Assembly: GCF_027942865.1 (NCBI RefSeq)
Contig: NC_134516.1
Coordinates: forward strand, 17,535,822-17,599,821
Source of the DNA: Odontesthes bonariensis
Lineage: Eukaryota; Chordata; Actinopteri; Atheriniformes; Atherinopsidae
DNA length: 64,000 bases
Direction of reading: 5' to 3'
Notes under the pieces: generated by a model
Database searches by the model: none
What the model was told of the DNA's origin: nothing
Seen by the model: only the letters and a program-made list of their open reading frames with translations
Part shown: in pieces, positions 31,001-41,400 of the stretch
Position numbering within the stretch: position 1 is the first letter of the stretch
How the letters are laid out: each line of letters opens with the position of its first letter
Position numbers and translations under genes: made by a program

Positions 31001-31800
31001 GTCTGTGTCCGTCCAGCCTGTGGCAAGCGCAGACTAACAGCAGCAGGGCTGTACCAAACGGTGCGCAAGGTGTTGGACATTGACGGGTGGTATGACCTTG
31101 CCACTGAGTACCTGGAGTGCAAAGGCTGCTCTAAAAAGTATCCTGCTTGGTTCGAGGACATCTTAGGCCAGCTGGATATGGGCCGCCGCAGCCAGTTTCC
31201 AGCTTTGCTTACATACAGGTCATTCATAATGAATGTTAACCATTATGAGGTGCTTGCATTTGAGTTGTTCTTGACATTACACTCTTTCCTTCCCTTAGAT
31301 ACTCATGTGACATCTGGGTGCTGAGGATGAAGAGGGAGAGGACGATGGGCAACAGTGTGACTCAGCTGTACAAAAAGCTGCTGGAACAACACAGCGAAAC
31401 ATGGATGCAGCGTGTCCTGCAGTACCTGACAGCTTGTGAACCATTCACAAGGTCCTCTGTTGTGCCCCTCCCTGCATTCGCTGAGCCTCCCCTCTTACCT
31501 GCGCTTCCTAAGCCCAAGTGGCTGTTAGCCGTCTATGCCAGGGATGTTCTTGGGCGACTTCATGAGGTCAAAGCCAAAATAACAAGCATCTTTGGCTCTG
31601 TCCTCAAGATGGACTCCACGAAAAAGGTATCACAGCTCTGTTTATATGCAGAATTCTGAGTGTATACATAATGAATACAGATTTTAACTCTTTTTTTTTT
31701 CCTAATCTTTATCTTTTCTGAATAGGTCACCAAGAAACTTGCTGGTGCTGCTGCAGGTACAGCTGCCTGGTGCACTAATGTGGGCAACGAGCACGGTCAG
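28056..31800 (+). pseudogene. Multi-exon DUF6729-like gene copy, broken by a MITE and truncated
   Basis: Exons read from splice sites: 28056-28893 (donor gtgagt), 29003-29011 joined across a MITE to 29769-29825 (donor gtaagt), 29907-29975, 30678-31218, 31299-31626, and 31726 to about 31800. Phases agree: LP..TEHLAQRQLFPSG runs into TSEVDDEELVSAAEQCEAQL, and ALLTYR joins YSCDIWVLRM. Exon 1 starts MHAYPVF or, in frame, MAPSEEAKSFGNVRSG; it contains AHCQLQFGMYQGQRFRWLLE and a tandem PPPADSTSPA repeat near residues 215-240. Exon 4 carries a cysteine-rich part (MWLFPLVCVRPACGKRR, LECKGCSKKY), exon 5 WLLAVYARDVLGRLHEVK. From memory this matches multicopy fish proteins with the DUF6729 domain. Function is unknown; multiplicity suggests a repeat-borne gene. 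The 3' end stops at VGNEHGQ where other repeat DNA begins. Confidence 0.65.
29012..29765. mobile_element. MITE with TTA duplication, inside exon 2 of the DUF6729-like gene
   Basis: Inverted ends: GGCCCTGTCACACTGTTGCG on the left is repeated in reverse on the right (CGCAACAGTGTGACAGGGCC), and identity continues to about 24 bp. TTA lies on both sides (29009-29011 and 29766-29768), the usual PIF/Harbinger-type target. Both subterminal zones carry many catacg/cgtatg words, possible transposase binding sites. On the minus strand a frame from about 29447 reads MPPKKQSSFARALGRGKGKK and continues with PAEMPDAPAADELHA and RSRSPTPPPDRSRES, which may be a captured or ancestral coding remnant. Confidence 0.8.
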
Positions 31801-32251
31801 TTTCTGTGGGAAAGAAATGTCATGACATGGCCTAATTACATCGTGTGCTTTGTTGTTCTTGAGCCACGTACGCATTGTAGGAAGCAGGGCAGTATAAAAG
31901 ATTGTCACAAATTGAAGTCAGAGGGAATCTTCGGACATTTCCGAATGCACGTTTCTGTGACGGTATGTTCAAATAAACTTCCCCATGAGAGGCTGACCGA
32001 TGCGGATTCAACTCCTTTTCTCCACAACAGTTTGGCGTTTGGAGTTGGTGGTAAAATAAAACAGTATCTATCCGCCCAGGCAGGGTTAAAACGCCAATTT
32101 TCATCAATTTTTCGTTTGAGGGTTGAGAGAGACGTACCTTTTCAGTTGGAGTTGAGCTGCTAACATGGTTCTATCAGTAACTTTCAGAACAACGCGCTGC
32201 CTTGTGGGTTGGTTGTGTGTTGCTAGGCTACGTTGCATTCACTATCTGATC
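31801..32251. other. Repeat-like DNA after the truncated gene
   Basis: No exon of the DUF6729-like gene can be followed past about 31800. The sequence has no recognised coding content; its ends could not be matched to a known element in this window. Confidence 0.35.
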
Positions 32252-32648
32252 TACCGTAGGAATTTTGAGTTAATTTTGGCAATCTGTGTTTTTCATGGTT
32301 TTTCTCTGCTTTTTTGGCTGAACCACAAGTTGGGCCACTCGGGTATTGCTTCTGGGCCGCATGTGGCCCGCGGGCCACCATTTGAATAGCCCTGTTATAA
32401 AGTCTCAATTTGTAGAACGTTTTGTTCCGACAGTTTTCAACAACTTGTATGAATGTCTTGTTTTAAACATTGTGTCCTTCCTGGATTTATTTTGGACATT
32501 TTATTGCTTCTTATCTCTTCACTGTGATTATTGCATTGGAAAGCTGTTTTCAGTTTATCTAAGTACTTTGGTATCTCTCCTAATCATGTTCATGTTAAAA
32601 TAACTAGATGAGGTAATAATAATTGCTCTAGTATAAAACTAAACATCA
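32252..32648 (+). repeat. Inverted repeat, left arm, part 1
   Basis: This segment recurs in reverse orientation at 55454-55835, with a short internal length difference. It includes the hAT-like end ggcccgcgggccaccatttg and the words aagtctcaatttgtagaacg and taactagatgaggtaataat. The arm continues at 34561-35346; the two parts are separated here by 1.9 kb of extra DNA that is only 43 bp in the other arm. Confidence 0.85.
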
Positions 32649-32890
32649 ATTATCATATGTAGTTCTTGTACTCTTAAAGTACCGGCCAATGATCACTCAG
32701 AGTCTGTAGATAAACGTATTGTTTGGACTGTCCTCGCTCTCAGGCTGAATGAGAGAAGAAGAAGCAGGATTAAGATGAGACAATCTTAGGGTGATAGTAT
32801 TTTATGAGAACAACTAATAACATTATGGAGCAGCTTGGAGGCTATCAGTTATCTGAAAAAGTGTTTGGAGCTTTTAATCTGTGCGATTCA

Positions 32891-33475
32891 TTATTTACTG
32901 TGATGCTGTAGCCTGCGGGCCTCAGCATAAGGAGGAGGAGACAGTGTTGTCTTATTCTCCTCGGTTGCAGTTATGTTGTGTAGAGGTGTCTTATCTTTTT
33001 GTGTATCAGGATGTGTCCCTGGAGAAGATTGCGGCCCTACTGGCATGAGGTGCTGTATTTGTGCAGAGGACTGTGTCTGAATAGAGAATTTAACTTCACC
33101 TAAAAAACACTGACAGTCCGCGAGAAAGATTGATGCCTGTTTTTCTTCCCTCTCTGCTCTCGCTCTTTGCAGTATGCCTGCCTCTTTTAGCTGTGTTACT
33201 GCTTGTTCTTTACTTCCGGTTGCTCGTTTTAAGAAGATACTGAACTCACTCAGCTTCGGCGAAGCCCCTTCCAAACATCCTCCAAACATTCCTCTTTTTT
33301 GCATCTCTCTCGTCCAATCTACAAATCTATCAGTCCCCTTTTTTTCTTCTTCCTTTGGGACCTTTTTCTGCCATCTAGTCAAGGTGTCAAATAGTACCGA
33401 CCCCAAAGAGCCGGGTTCACATGTTTTCCACTCATTGATCATTGTTTGTGACATATTTAGATATTTTTTACACAT
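32891..33475 (-). pseudogene. Retroviral gag-like N-terminal segment
   Basis: A 194-residue open frame. The N-terminal half is helical and basic (LTRWQKKVPKEEEKK, then FVDWTREMQKRGMFGG), compatible with a matrix domain. The C-terminal end carries SPPPYAE, a PPPY late-domain motif that retroviral Gag proteins use to recruit host ESCRT-associated ligases. No capsid major homology region or zinc knuckle follows in the window, so only the first part of Gag is present. The assignment rests on the late motif and on the LTR/primer-site context rather than on a strong sequence match. Confidence 0.5.
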
Positions 33476-34210
33476 GTTAGTCAGAATGGGTGAATGGCTC
33501 AGTGCCCGAATGGTAGGACTCGTTTCAAGAAGCTTCTACACAGGGTCTAAAACACCTTTGCGCTTGATCGCTGGGGGTCTTTTCCCAGTCCACACACTCG
33601 TTTTAATTCACCAATTTCTGAAACACCCTATCTTACTTCCCCCTTTTTCTATTCCAAACCCCAATATGCAAAACCACTTGAGATCTGTGTACTATCACAG
33701 TAAAATATCATTCAAGTGGCGACCCACCCCACAGTTTCATGAAACATTAAAAAAAAAACTAGCCCTGTGTCCTTAGGCCGTGTCCTTCTTATGAGGAAAC
33801 ACTTTATTTATTTACGGTCAAACCACCGACGCGGACAATTTTACAGACTCTTCCCATGAGGATAACCATTTAGAAGACAACCTCTCACAGGGTTTCTTTT
33901 ATTTGTTCGAATTAAACCTATTGCAGGACACTCATGTTCTTTCCCTATGTGAGACTATGTGTTTTTATACTTTACGTGTGATCATTCAATAAAACAAACA
34001 AACAGTAAATTTATACTTTGATTTTTACTGATCAGAGGACATCTTAATTCAGACAACTTAATTTAGCTTGTCCAATGTGCAGAAATTTCACATATATTCA
34101 TATATAAGAGGTTTTCTTTTTTTTCTTTTTTTTTTTCGGGCACCTTGAATTGTCTGAACAAAGGGTCCCCCTCGATCGGCTCCGGCAGTCCTCCCTCGGA
34201 GTCAGCCAAT

Positions 34211-34228
34211 CCGGGTGTCACGGCACCA
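34211..34228 (-). promoter_or_regulatory. Retroviral primer-binding site, tRNA-His type
   Basis: On the minus strand TGGTGCCGTGACACCCGG starts 2 bp after the LTR-terminal CA. It begins with the TGG required to pair with tRNA CCA, and its first 12 bases match the tRNA-His primer site known from class I elements such as HERV-H. The remainder differs slightly. Confidence 0.65.
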
Positions 34229-34339
34229 GCTGTTAGCCCGATTCTTTTATTGGAAGCCCAAGAACAAGCTGGAGAAGTCTTAAGTTAAACAAAGTATTTA
34301 TTGGAGGTCACAAGTCAAGTATCAGCGCTGGACTTGGAG

Positions 34340-34556
34340 AGACAGAGTTCTCGCATGAAATCCGTCCGACCAAGTCCCATCTCTCTTCAGTCAAAGGCTT
34401 CTTCAGTTTGGATGCAAAACGGACCGCTACAGGAAATCTTTCCTGCCCACAGCCATCAGCATCTATAATAACTCCTTGATTTAATTGAGTTACATCAACA
34501 TTTAATTTCCCTCTGGGATAAATAAAGTATTTTTGAATTGAATTGAAGTGTATTTT
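34340..34556 (+). repeat. LINE 3'-end fragment
   Basis: A short frame reads RYRKSFLPTAISIYNNS, followed by ccctctgggataaataaagt and (tgaat)n, which is the C-terminus and tail of a fish LINE. Similar tail wording is at 44096-44130 and 62015-62055, and in reverse at about 57392-57432. Confidence 0.55.
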
Positions 34557-34560
34557 ATTT

Positions 34561-35346
34561 GTGCGTGTGCGTGTGTCTGTATGTGGCCTTGGGTTTCACT
34601 GCTTTGTTTTATCTGCTTCTTGAGTTGATGTAGGTGTTTAACAGGGCGCCGGCTGAGATCACAAAAACTTTTCTTATAAACGGATTAATCTACCTTTTCC
34701 AATCAGAGCGGCTCAGACCTCTAATTATTTAAAATGTTCTAAAATTCACTCCTTTTCTCAGTTTGTTAATATGGTTGAGTGGCATCTCTTTAACTGTAAA
34801 TAGCATTTTATTTCTATTTCACCCATTCTATCCAATGCTATACTGTTTCATTCACTTATCATTTATCTGCAGGGTTAGAAACTGCTAATCGTGTTGATAT
34901 ATTGTTTCTCTTGTACGGCTCTCTGGTCACTGTGGCTGTTTTTAAATGTGTCATAAAAACAAACCTTATCTTGTCTTGTTATGAATCAGTCTCACTGCAG
35001 CTGTAGTTTTCCTCTTTAAGAAAGCTATTGGTGATATCTGACTCCTGTAGCGCCTTTTATAGTTGTGTTTTTGTTAATATCCTAATAACCTAACTTATTT
35101 TAAACCTCTCTATAAAGCACTTTGCTGCTTTGTTAAGAGAGCATATTAATTGTTTCATAGATCTGCTGCAGTTAAATAGTTAAATGATTTAGTTAAATAG
35201 TTAAATGGTATATGAATATTGATAACTATTAACTCAGAATTGGTGAAAAGAGGCAGAGGAGAACTATTTAGATCAGCTAAATTTTTGAAGTCATGTTAAT
35301 ATGATCTCTAAAACAATAAAGGCTAACCTTTACTGCTTTAAGATGA
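34561..35346 (+). repeat. Inverted repeat, left arm, part 2
   Basis: Matches the reverse complement of 54627-55410 nearly base for base. It starts with a GT-rich stretch (gtgcgtgtgcgtgtg), includes caatcagagcggctcag, and ends ctttaagatga, where the decayed L1 begins in this arm and unrelated sequence begins in the other. Confidence 0.9.
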
Positions 35347-37206
35347 TAACCGATTATAAATTACTAACGTACATATTTACCATGCGTCTCCAATCAGGAA
35401 TCTCAAACATTATTGCAGAATCACAATCTGGCTTCTTAAAAGGAAGGTCAATCCACAACAATATTGGTAAAGGACCTGATTGAATATAGGGACATGATCA
35501 AAGATGATGGCTTCATTCTTTTCCTTGACTTTTATAAAGCCTTTGACTCGGTGGAACACCAATTCTTATTCTCAGTTCTTGAAAGTTTAGGTTTTGGAGC
35601 GCACTTCATTCACTTAATTAAAGGTTTATATCAAAACATTAATAGTTGTGTAATTTTACCTAAGGGAACCACAGCTAGATTTAACATTAATGTTTGAATT
35701 CCTCAAGGATGTCCCATTTCCCCTTATCTATTTAATTTAGTTGTAGAGATGTTAGCAATCTATCTTAAAAACTGTGTAGACGTTGAGAAATTAGATGTTT
35801 TCGGTGCAGAATTAATCATTAGCCAGTTAGCAGATGACACTACTGTTTTCTTAAAAAATGATAAGCAGGTTCCAATTGTAATTGATAGAATTAAATCCTT
35901 TTCAGAGGCTTCAGGACTACTGCTTAATTTAAAAAAAATGTGAACTTATAGCCATTCATGACACTTCCCTAAAAGAAAGCATTCCAATTAAATCTGAAGT
36001 TAAATACTTGGGAACTATTATAACCAACAACCAAGAATCAACCTTAACTATTGAAAACAAGATTAAAGAAGGTAAATCCAAGCTTAACTCATGGCTCCAG
36101 CGAGACCTATCTATTTTAGGACGAATCTATTTATCAAAAATGGAAAGTTTGTCAAGATTAATTTATTCAACCTGCAACACTGCTGTCCCAAATAGTTTAA
36201 TTAAAACTATAAACCAAATGAACTTGAACTTTATCTGGAGGAACAGGCCACACTACCTACGGAAAAGTCATATGGTCAAAGAAATCAAAGATGGTGGTCT
36301 GAAAGTAATTGACTTTGAATGTCTTAACGGAACCCTTAAAATTAATTGGTTAAAATTCTGGATTTAAAATTCTCAATTATTTTGGTATTGTGTCCCAAAT
36401 TATATATTTAACAAAATAGGTGGTCTAAAACTTGTACTTCTAGCTGATTTCAATATGCATAAACTGCCCATCAAACTATCAGAGTTCCATAAACAAGTGT
36501 TACTATACTGGAAAATGCTCTACGTACATAACTACTCGCCGCACTCATCTATCATATGGAATAACAAATTCATACTAAATCGCAATAAATCCTTATTTTA
36601 CAAATATTGGATGGAGAAGAATATTTGGTCTATTATACACTTAATGGATGCTAATGGTTGCATGTTAAACTACGAACAATTTTGTGCAAAATATCAATTC
36701 TTTCCCCCAAAAGCTGAATTGTATAATGCCTTACCAGATTATATAATGCCTTACCAAAACAATTTACTAATCAGTTTAAAAATATAATAACATATCATCC
36801 CATATCCCCAAAATTACCCTATCTGTCTATTAATGGAATATCATTCACTGACCCAAAATTCAATAATCACACAATTAGAAGCTGTCTAAACGAAACTTTA
36901 TTCCCTGGGAAAATAAATAAAAATAACATTCTTTGCAAATTTGGGAAAAAATCTATTGAAAGGTTAAGAACTCTTTATTTAAAACTCCCCATACAACCCA
37001 AAGCTAAAGAAACACACTTTAAAATTTTAAATGCAATTTATCCCTCAAAAGAACTACTAAGAAATCGCTTTAATATTGATGACAATAAATGCTCATTCTG
37101 TGAGAGTGATGTAGAAACGATAGACCATATCTTTTATGAATGCAACCAAACCAAAACATTTTGGAATTGCTTAGAAAAATGGATCAAATCAAAAATTACA
37201 CTTCCT
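35347..37206 (+). mobile_element. Decayed L1-type LINE, 5'-truncated, first portion
   Basis: RT and downstream ORF2 of an L1-like element. Order: IIAESQSGFLKGRSIHNNI, a frame shift, FILFLDFYKAFDSVEHQFLF (A-motif), a TGA at 35695-35697 where IPQGCPISP follows, then SQLADDTTVFL (catalytic ADD), VKYLGTIITNN, LNFIWRNRPHYLRK, and further C-terminal text. Several stops and shifts (35941, 36365, 36785) show it is dead. The 5' half, including the endonuclease, is missing. It is split at ATTACACTTCCT by the younger L1 and continues at 42660-43108. Confidence 0.85.
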
Positions 37207-37343
37207 GAGTCACGTGACGCGATGCGAGAGGAAGCCACGGAGTAGGGGAGCTCCGCTCGCGTCGTTGCCTTTATCCTTTAAAATATTTACACCAGAGATA
37301 ATAGCTTCCAGTATACTTGATACTAACTAAAGAAGTTGCAAAA

Positions 37344-38183
37344 ATGTCGAAAAATGCTAAGACTTCGGCTTGTGGAGACATTAAAAGACATTTGCGTTCA
37401 TGCGGGGCTGACGCCATGATGCAAGACCATGAGGGAGCGGAGGTGCCGCAACAAGCTAACGATATAGCACAGGATATCAGTAACATCTATTCCGCACTAA
37501 CAAAAATATCTGAAAATCTGACGGGGTTGGCAGAAATACGTCGCACCACCGCGTCGGTAGAGACTAAACTCTCATCCCTAATTACAAGAATGGACGACAT
37601 GGAGAAGCGCGTGGAGTCTTTGGAAATGACCGAGCAGGAGACGTGGCAAGCTAATCCGCCAGCTAGCAAGTCAGATGTCGGACAGATATGGGATAAACTA
37701 GAAGACATGGAGAATCGCTCGCGACGCAATAATGTTCGCTTCGTCGGCTTTCCGGAGGGCAAAGAAGGGGGAGATGTGGTGAAATTTTTGGAGGAGCTGT
37801 TGCCAAATTTGCTGAACATGGAAGGGAGACGAGAGATTGAACGGGCTCATCGGATTGCTAGCCAACGATCCACACCAGGTGACAGACCCAGAGCGATACT
37901 GGCCAGGTTTTTGAGATCGTCGGACCGGGATGCGGTGTTGCGGGCTGCGAGGAACAAAGGCAAGCTGAGCTGGGAAAACACCACTATTATGCTTTTCCCC
38001 GACTACTCCAGAGCTACCCAGATGAAGCGCGACAAGTTCAGGGAATGCAAGAAAAAGCTGCATGATCGTGAAGTACGCTTCAGGATGCTATTCCCGGCTA
38101 AACTGAGGATCGAGACCGACGAGGGGGAGAGGGCGTTTGACAGTCCCCGGGAAGCTATGGCTTTCATAGACGCTATGCAGTAA
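37344..38183 (+). CDS. L1 ORF1 protein (RNA-binding chaperone)
   Basis: 279 residues from ATG 37344 (MSKNAKTSACG); the frame extends further upstream only without an ATG. Domain order: basic N-terminus, a long coiled coil (about residues 45-125, with ALTKISENLTGLAEI and MDDMEKRVESLEM), the RRM (about 125-215, opening with MENRSRRNNVRFVGFPEG, a hallmark of L1 ORF1p), then the C-terminal domain (ARFLRSSDRDAVLRAAR, IMLFPDYS, VRFRMLFPAKLRI, FDSPREAMAFI). The family forms trimers that coat L1 RNA and assist reverse transcription in cis. All domains are present at normal length. Confidence 0.9.
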   Translation: MSKNAKTSACGDIKRHLRSCGADAMMQDHEGAEVPQQANDIAQDISNIYSALTKISENLTGLAEIRRTTASVETKLSSLITRMDDMEKRVESLEMTEQETWQANPPASKSDVGQIWDKLEDMENRSRRNNVRFVGFPEGKEGGDVVKFLEELLPNLLNMEGRREIERAHRIASQRSTPGDRPRAILARFLRSSDRDAVLRAARNKGKLSWENTTIMLFPDYSRATQMKRDKFRECKKKLHDREVRFRMLFPAKLRIETDEGERAFDSPREAMAFIDAMQ

Positions 38184-38492
38184 GTGCTGATAACGGAAGT
38201 GTTTTCATTCTCATCCCAAGCACCTAAATGTTCAATTAAAGACACTGGTGTAGACTCATTGTTATGGCAGCGACGCGCGTGAGGGGTTACGACAAGTGGA
38301 GTCTCGCGGACCAGACACGGACCGTCGGACCTTCGTTGAAGGGACTTTTGTGGGGGTGGAAATGTGCAAAGTTCAGGTTCAGTTGCACACGCTTTGTTTT
38401 GTTAGTTTTATGGGGATTGTGTTTAGACACCACCACTGTGTAAGGTCATTGTTTTTGGTGAAGGGTTGTATGTTATTAATGCGCGGGCAGGA

Positions 38493-41400
38493 ATGCCTTC
38501 ACAAATAGGTTTAATGCGTCTCGCCACTTGGAATGTAAATGGGCTGGGGAACCCGGTTAAGAGAAAAAAGGTTATGATGATGCTTAAGAACAAAAAATAT
38601 GACGTGGTGTTTCTTCAAGAAACACACATGTCAAAAGAGGAGTCTGAGAAGCTCTGTGCAGGATGGGTTGGACATGTTTTTTACAGCACAGGCTCTAGCC
38701 AGAGCAAGGGTGTTATAACCTTAGTAAGTAAACATTTACAGTTTAACTGTCTTAAGCAAATTAAGGATAATTCGGGAAGGATGATAATTGTACTGGCTGA
38801 AATACAGTCTCAGAAGCTGATCTTGGCTAACATATATGCACCTAATCTGGATGACCAAACTTTTTTCACTGACCTTGAAAGGAAATTACAAACTGCTGGG
38901 AATCATGCTGTTGTTTTGGGAGGGGATTTTAATCTTTTAATGGATCCAGCTCTTGACCACAGTGGGACAGTGTTGCGTAAAGTGCCAAGGGCTGCTATAA
39001 CATTACAGAGAATTTGCAAATCTTTAGGATTAATAGATATTTGGAGGATCATGAACCCCTCTGGCAGAGACTACACTTTTCTTTCACCAGTACACAAGAC
39101 CTATAGCCGAATAGATTTTTTCCTAATATCCAAAGCACTCATTTCCTCTGCTATAGGTTGTGAAATAGGGAACATTCTTATTTCTGATCATGCTTGGGTC
39201 AGCTTGGACCTTTTACCCCAAAGTGAGAGAAGAAAGTCTTACAGATGGCGTTTGAACTCGTCTCTTCTGCAGGACCCAGTAAATGTTGAGTGGCTAAGGA
39301 CAGAACTAAATAATTATTTGGAGATTAATTGGCAATCTGTATCATCAGCAGGTGTTGCATGGGAGGCCCTAAAGGCTGTGATCAGGGGACGGATCATCCA
39401 ACGCACGTCATATCATAAGAAAATTAAAACACGGGAGCTGCTAGAATTGGAAAATGTAATTAAACAGGCCGAAACAGAGTTGAAGCAACATATGACACAA
39501 GACGGCATGAGAAAATTGACAAAGTTAAAATATCAGTATAATAACATACTATCCCAGAAGGTTGAATTTAATCTATTTAGGTCTAGACAAACATATTTTG
39601 AGTCAGGAGACAAAGCAGGAAAGTTGCTTGCCAGTTATATAAAGCAGAGGGAGTTGTCCTCCACTATTCCTGCTGTTAGGTCGCTGGCTGGAGACCTGCT
39701 TACTGCAACTGTAGATATTAATCAGGCATTTAAAGAATTTTATAGTAATCTCTATAGTTCAGCATCTACCTCGTCTGAAGAAGAAATTCATGACTTTATA
39801 GTACCACTAGGACTGCCAAAACTGACAGATGAACAAAGGGATTTTCTAGACCTTGATATTACTGTTGAGGAGATTAAAGGGGTAATTAAGGCTTTACCGT
39901 CGAGTAAAGCACCTGGGCCCGATGGCTTTACCGGGGAATTCTTTAAGAGCTTTGCAACAGAGTTAGCTTCACCTTTACTAGAGGTCTATAAGGAAGCGCT
40001 AGAGGGGGGAGTTCTGCCACCGACTCTGAGACAGGCCCTTATTAGTCTAGTTCCCAAGAAAGGTAAAGATCTGGATGAATGCAAGAATTATCGTCCTATT
40101 TCATTAATGCAAATCGATGTTAAGATCATTTCAAAAATTTTAGCAAACCGATTAGATAGCGTAATTACATCACTGATTCATACTGACCAAGTGGGATTCA
40201 TTCGCGGTCGTAGCTCCTCAGATAATATTAGACGCCTTATTGATGTCATGTGGTCGGTGGCCGACACCCAATCCCCGGTTGCTGCAATATCTCTGGACGC
40301 CGAAAAGGCTTTTGATATGGTCGAATGGGGGTATTTATTCAAAATCTTAAAAGAGTTTGGATTTGGTAGCACCTTTATAAGATGGATTCATGTATTATAT
40401 AAGCACCCAGAAGCAGCAGTGCAGACCAATGGGTTGATTTCAGACTATTTTATGTTGGGAAGAGGAACCAGGCAGGGTTCACCCCTATCCCCTTTGCTTT
40501 TCTGTTTAGCCATTGAGCCTCTTGCAGCTGCCATACGTGAGGCGACAGATTTTCCGGGGGTCACTGTGGGTGGGATGGTACATAAACTGATGCTTTACGC
40601 CGATGACATCTTATTACTGGTCTCCGATCCTAGCAGATCTGTACCATGTCTTCTTGGAATTATAGACTTATTTTCAAAATTTTCCGGATACAGGGTGAAC
40701 TGGTCCAAGTCCGAGGCACTCCCCTTAACAGCTTATTGCCCCTCCACTGCCTTCCGTCCAGGTGCATTTCAGTGGCCTCAGCAAGGTATTCTGTATTTGG
40801 GTATTCGGTTTCCCAGACAGCTTAAAGATTTGGTTAAAGTCAATTTTGACCCATTATTACAAAAAATTTCTTGTGATGTTGAAAGATGGGCAACTCTTAA
40901 TTTGTCTATGGCAGGTAAAGTTAACATTTTGAAAATGAACTGTGTTCCCAAACTCAATTATCTTATGCAGTCCCTCCCCTTAGAAATTCCCCACTGTTAT
41001 TTTAAAAGGTTCGACAGAATATCCAAGATATTTATCTGGAATGGTAGACGGCCCCGTCTGAACCACAGCAAGTTACAGAGACCGGCTGATAAAGGAGGCT
41101 TAGGGCTACCAAAGATGTTATTTTACTATTATGCTTTTAATTTAAGGCACTTGGCCCATTGGTCTCTCCCTCTGGAAAGAGCCCCGCCGTGGTATTGTAT
41201 GGAACAAGCTGTTGTTGCCCCTCTGTCACCCATGCAAGTCTTGTCTACTAAATTAAGTAAAAAAGCAAATACGCATCCAATAATCGGTCATCTTAAATTA
41301 ATTTGGACAAGGGTTGCCCGTATATTCAAATTTGATCCCTTTCTAAATATCTCTTCAAGTATCTGGTTAAATCCTAAATTACGAATTGGTAAATTTCCCA

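Larger units (their letters stand above)
32885..34330 (-). mobile_element. Endogenous retrovirus fragment: LTR end, primer site, leader, start of gag
   Basis: Read on the minus strand. A partial LTR (about 34330 to 34231) has two aataaa signals and ends in CA. A primer-binding site follows 2 bp later, then a leader, then a gag-like frame ending at 32891. Protease, polymerase and envelope genes are absent, and so is the second LTR. The fragment occupies most of the 1.9 kb that distinguishes the left inverted-repeat arm from the right, so it probably inserted after the duplication. It is an incapable remnant. Confidence 0.6.

Noticed and set aside
33174-33776. 200-residue plus-strand frame
   Set aside because: Antisense to the gag-like frame and retroviral leader; no motif of its own.
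37487-38245. Three minus-strand frames over L1 ORF1
   Set aside because: Antisense shadows of a gene with clear domains on the plus strand.
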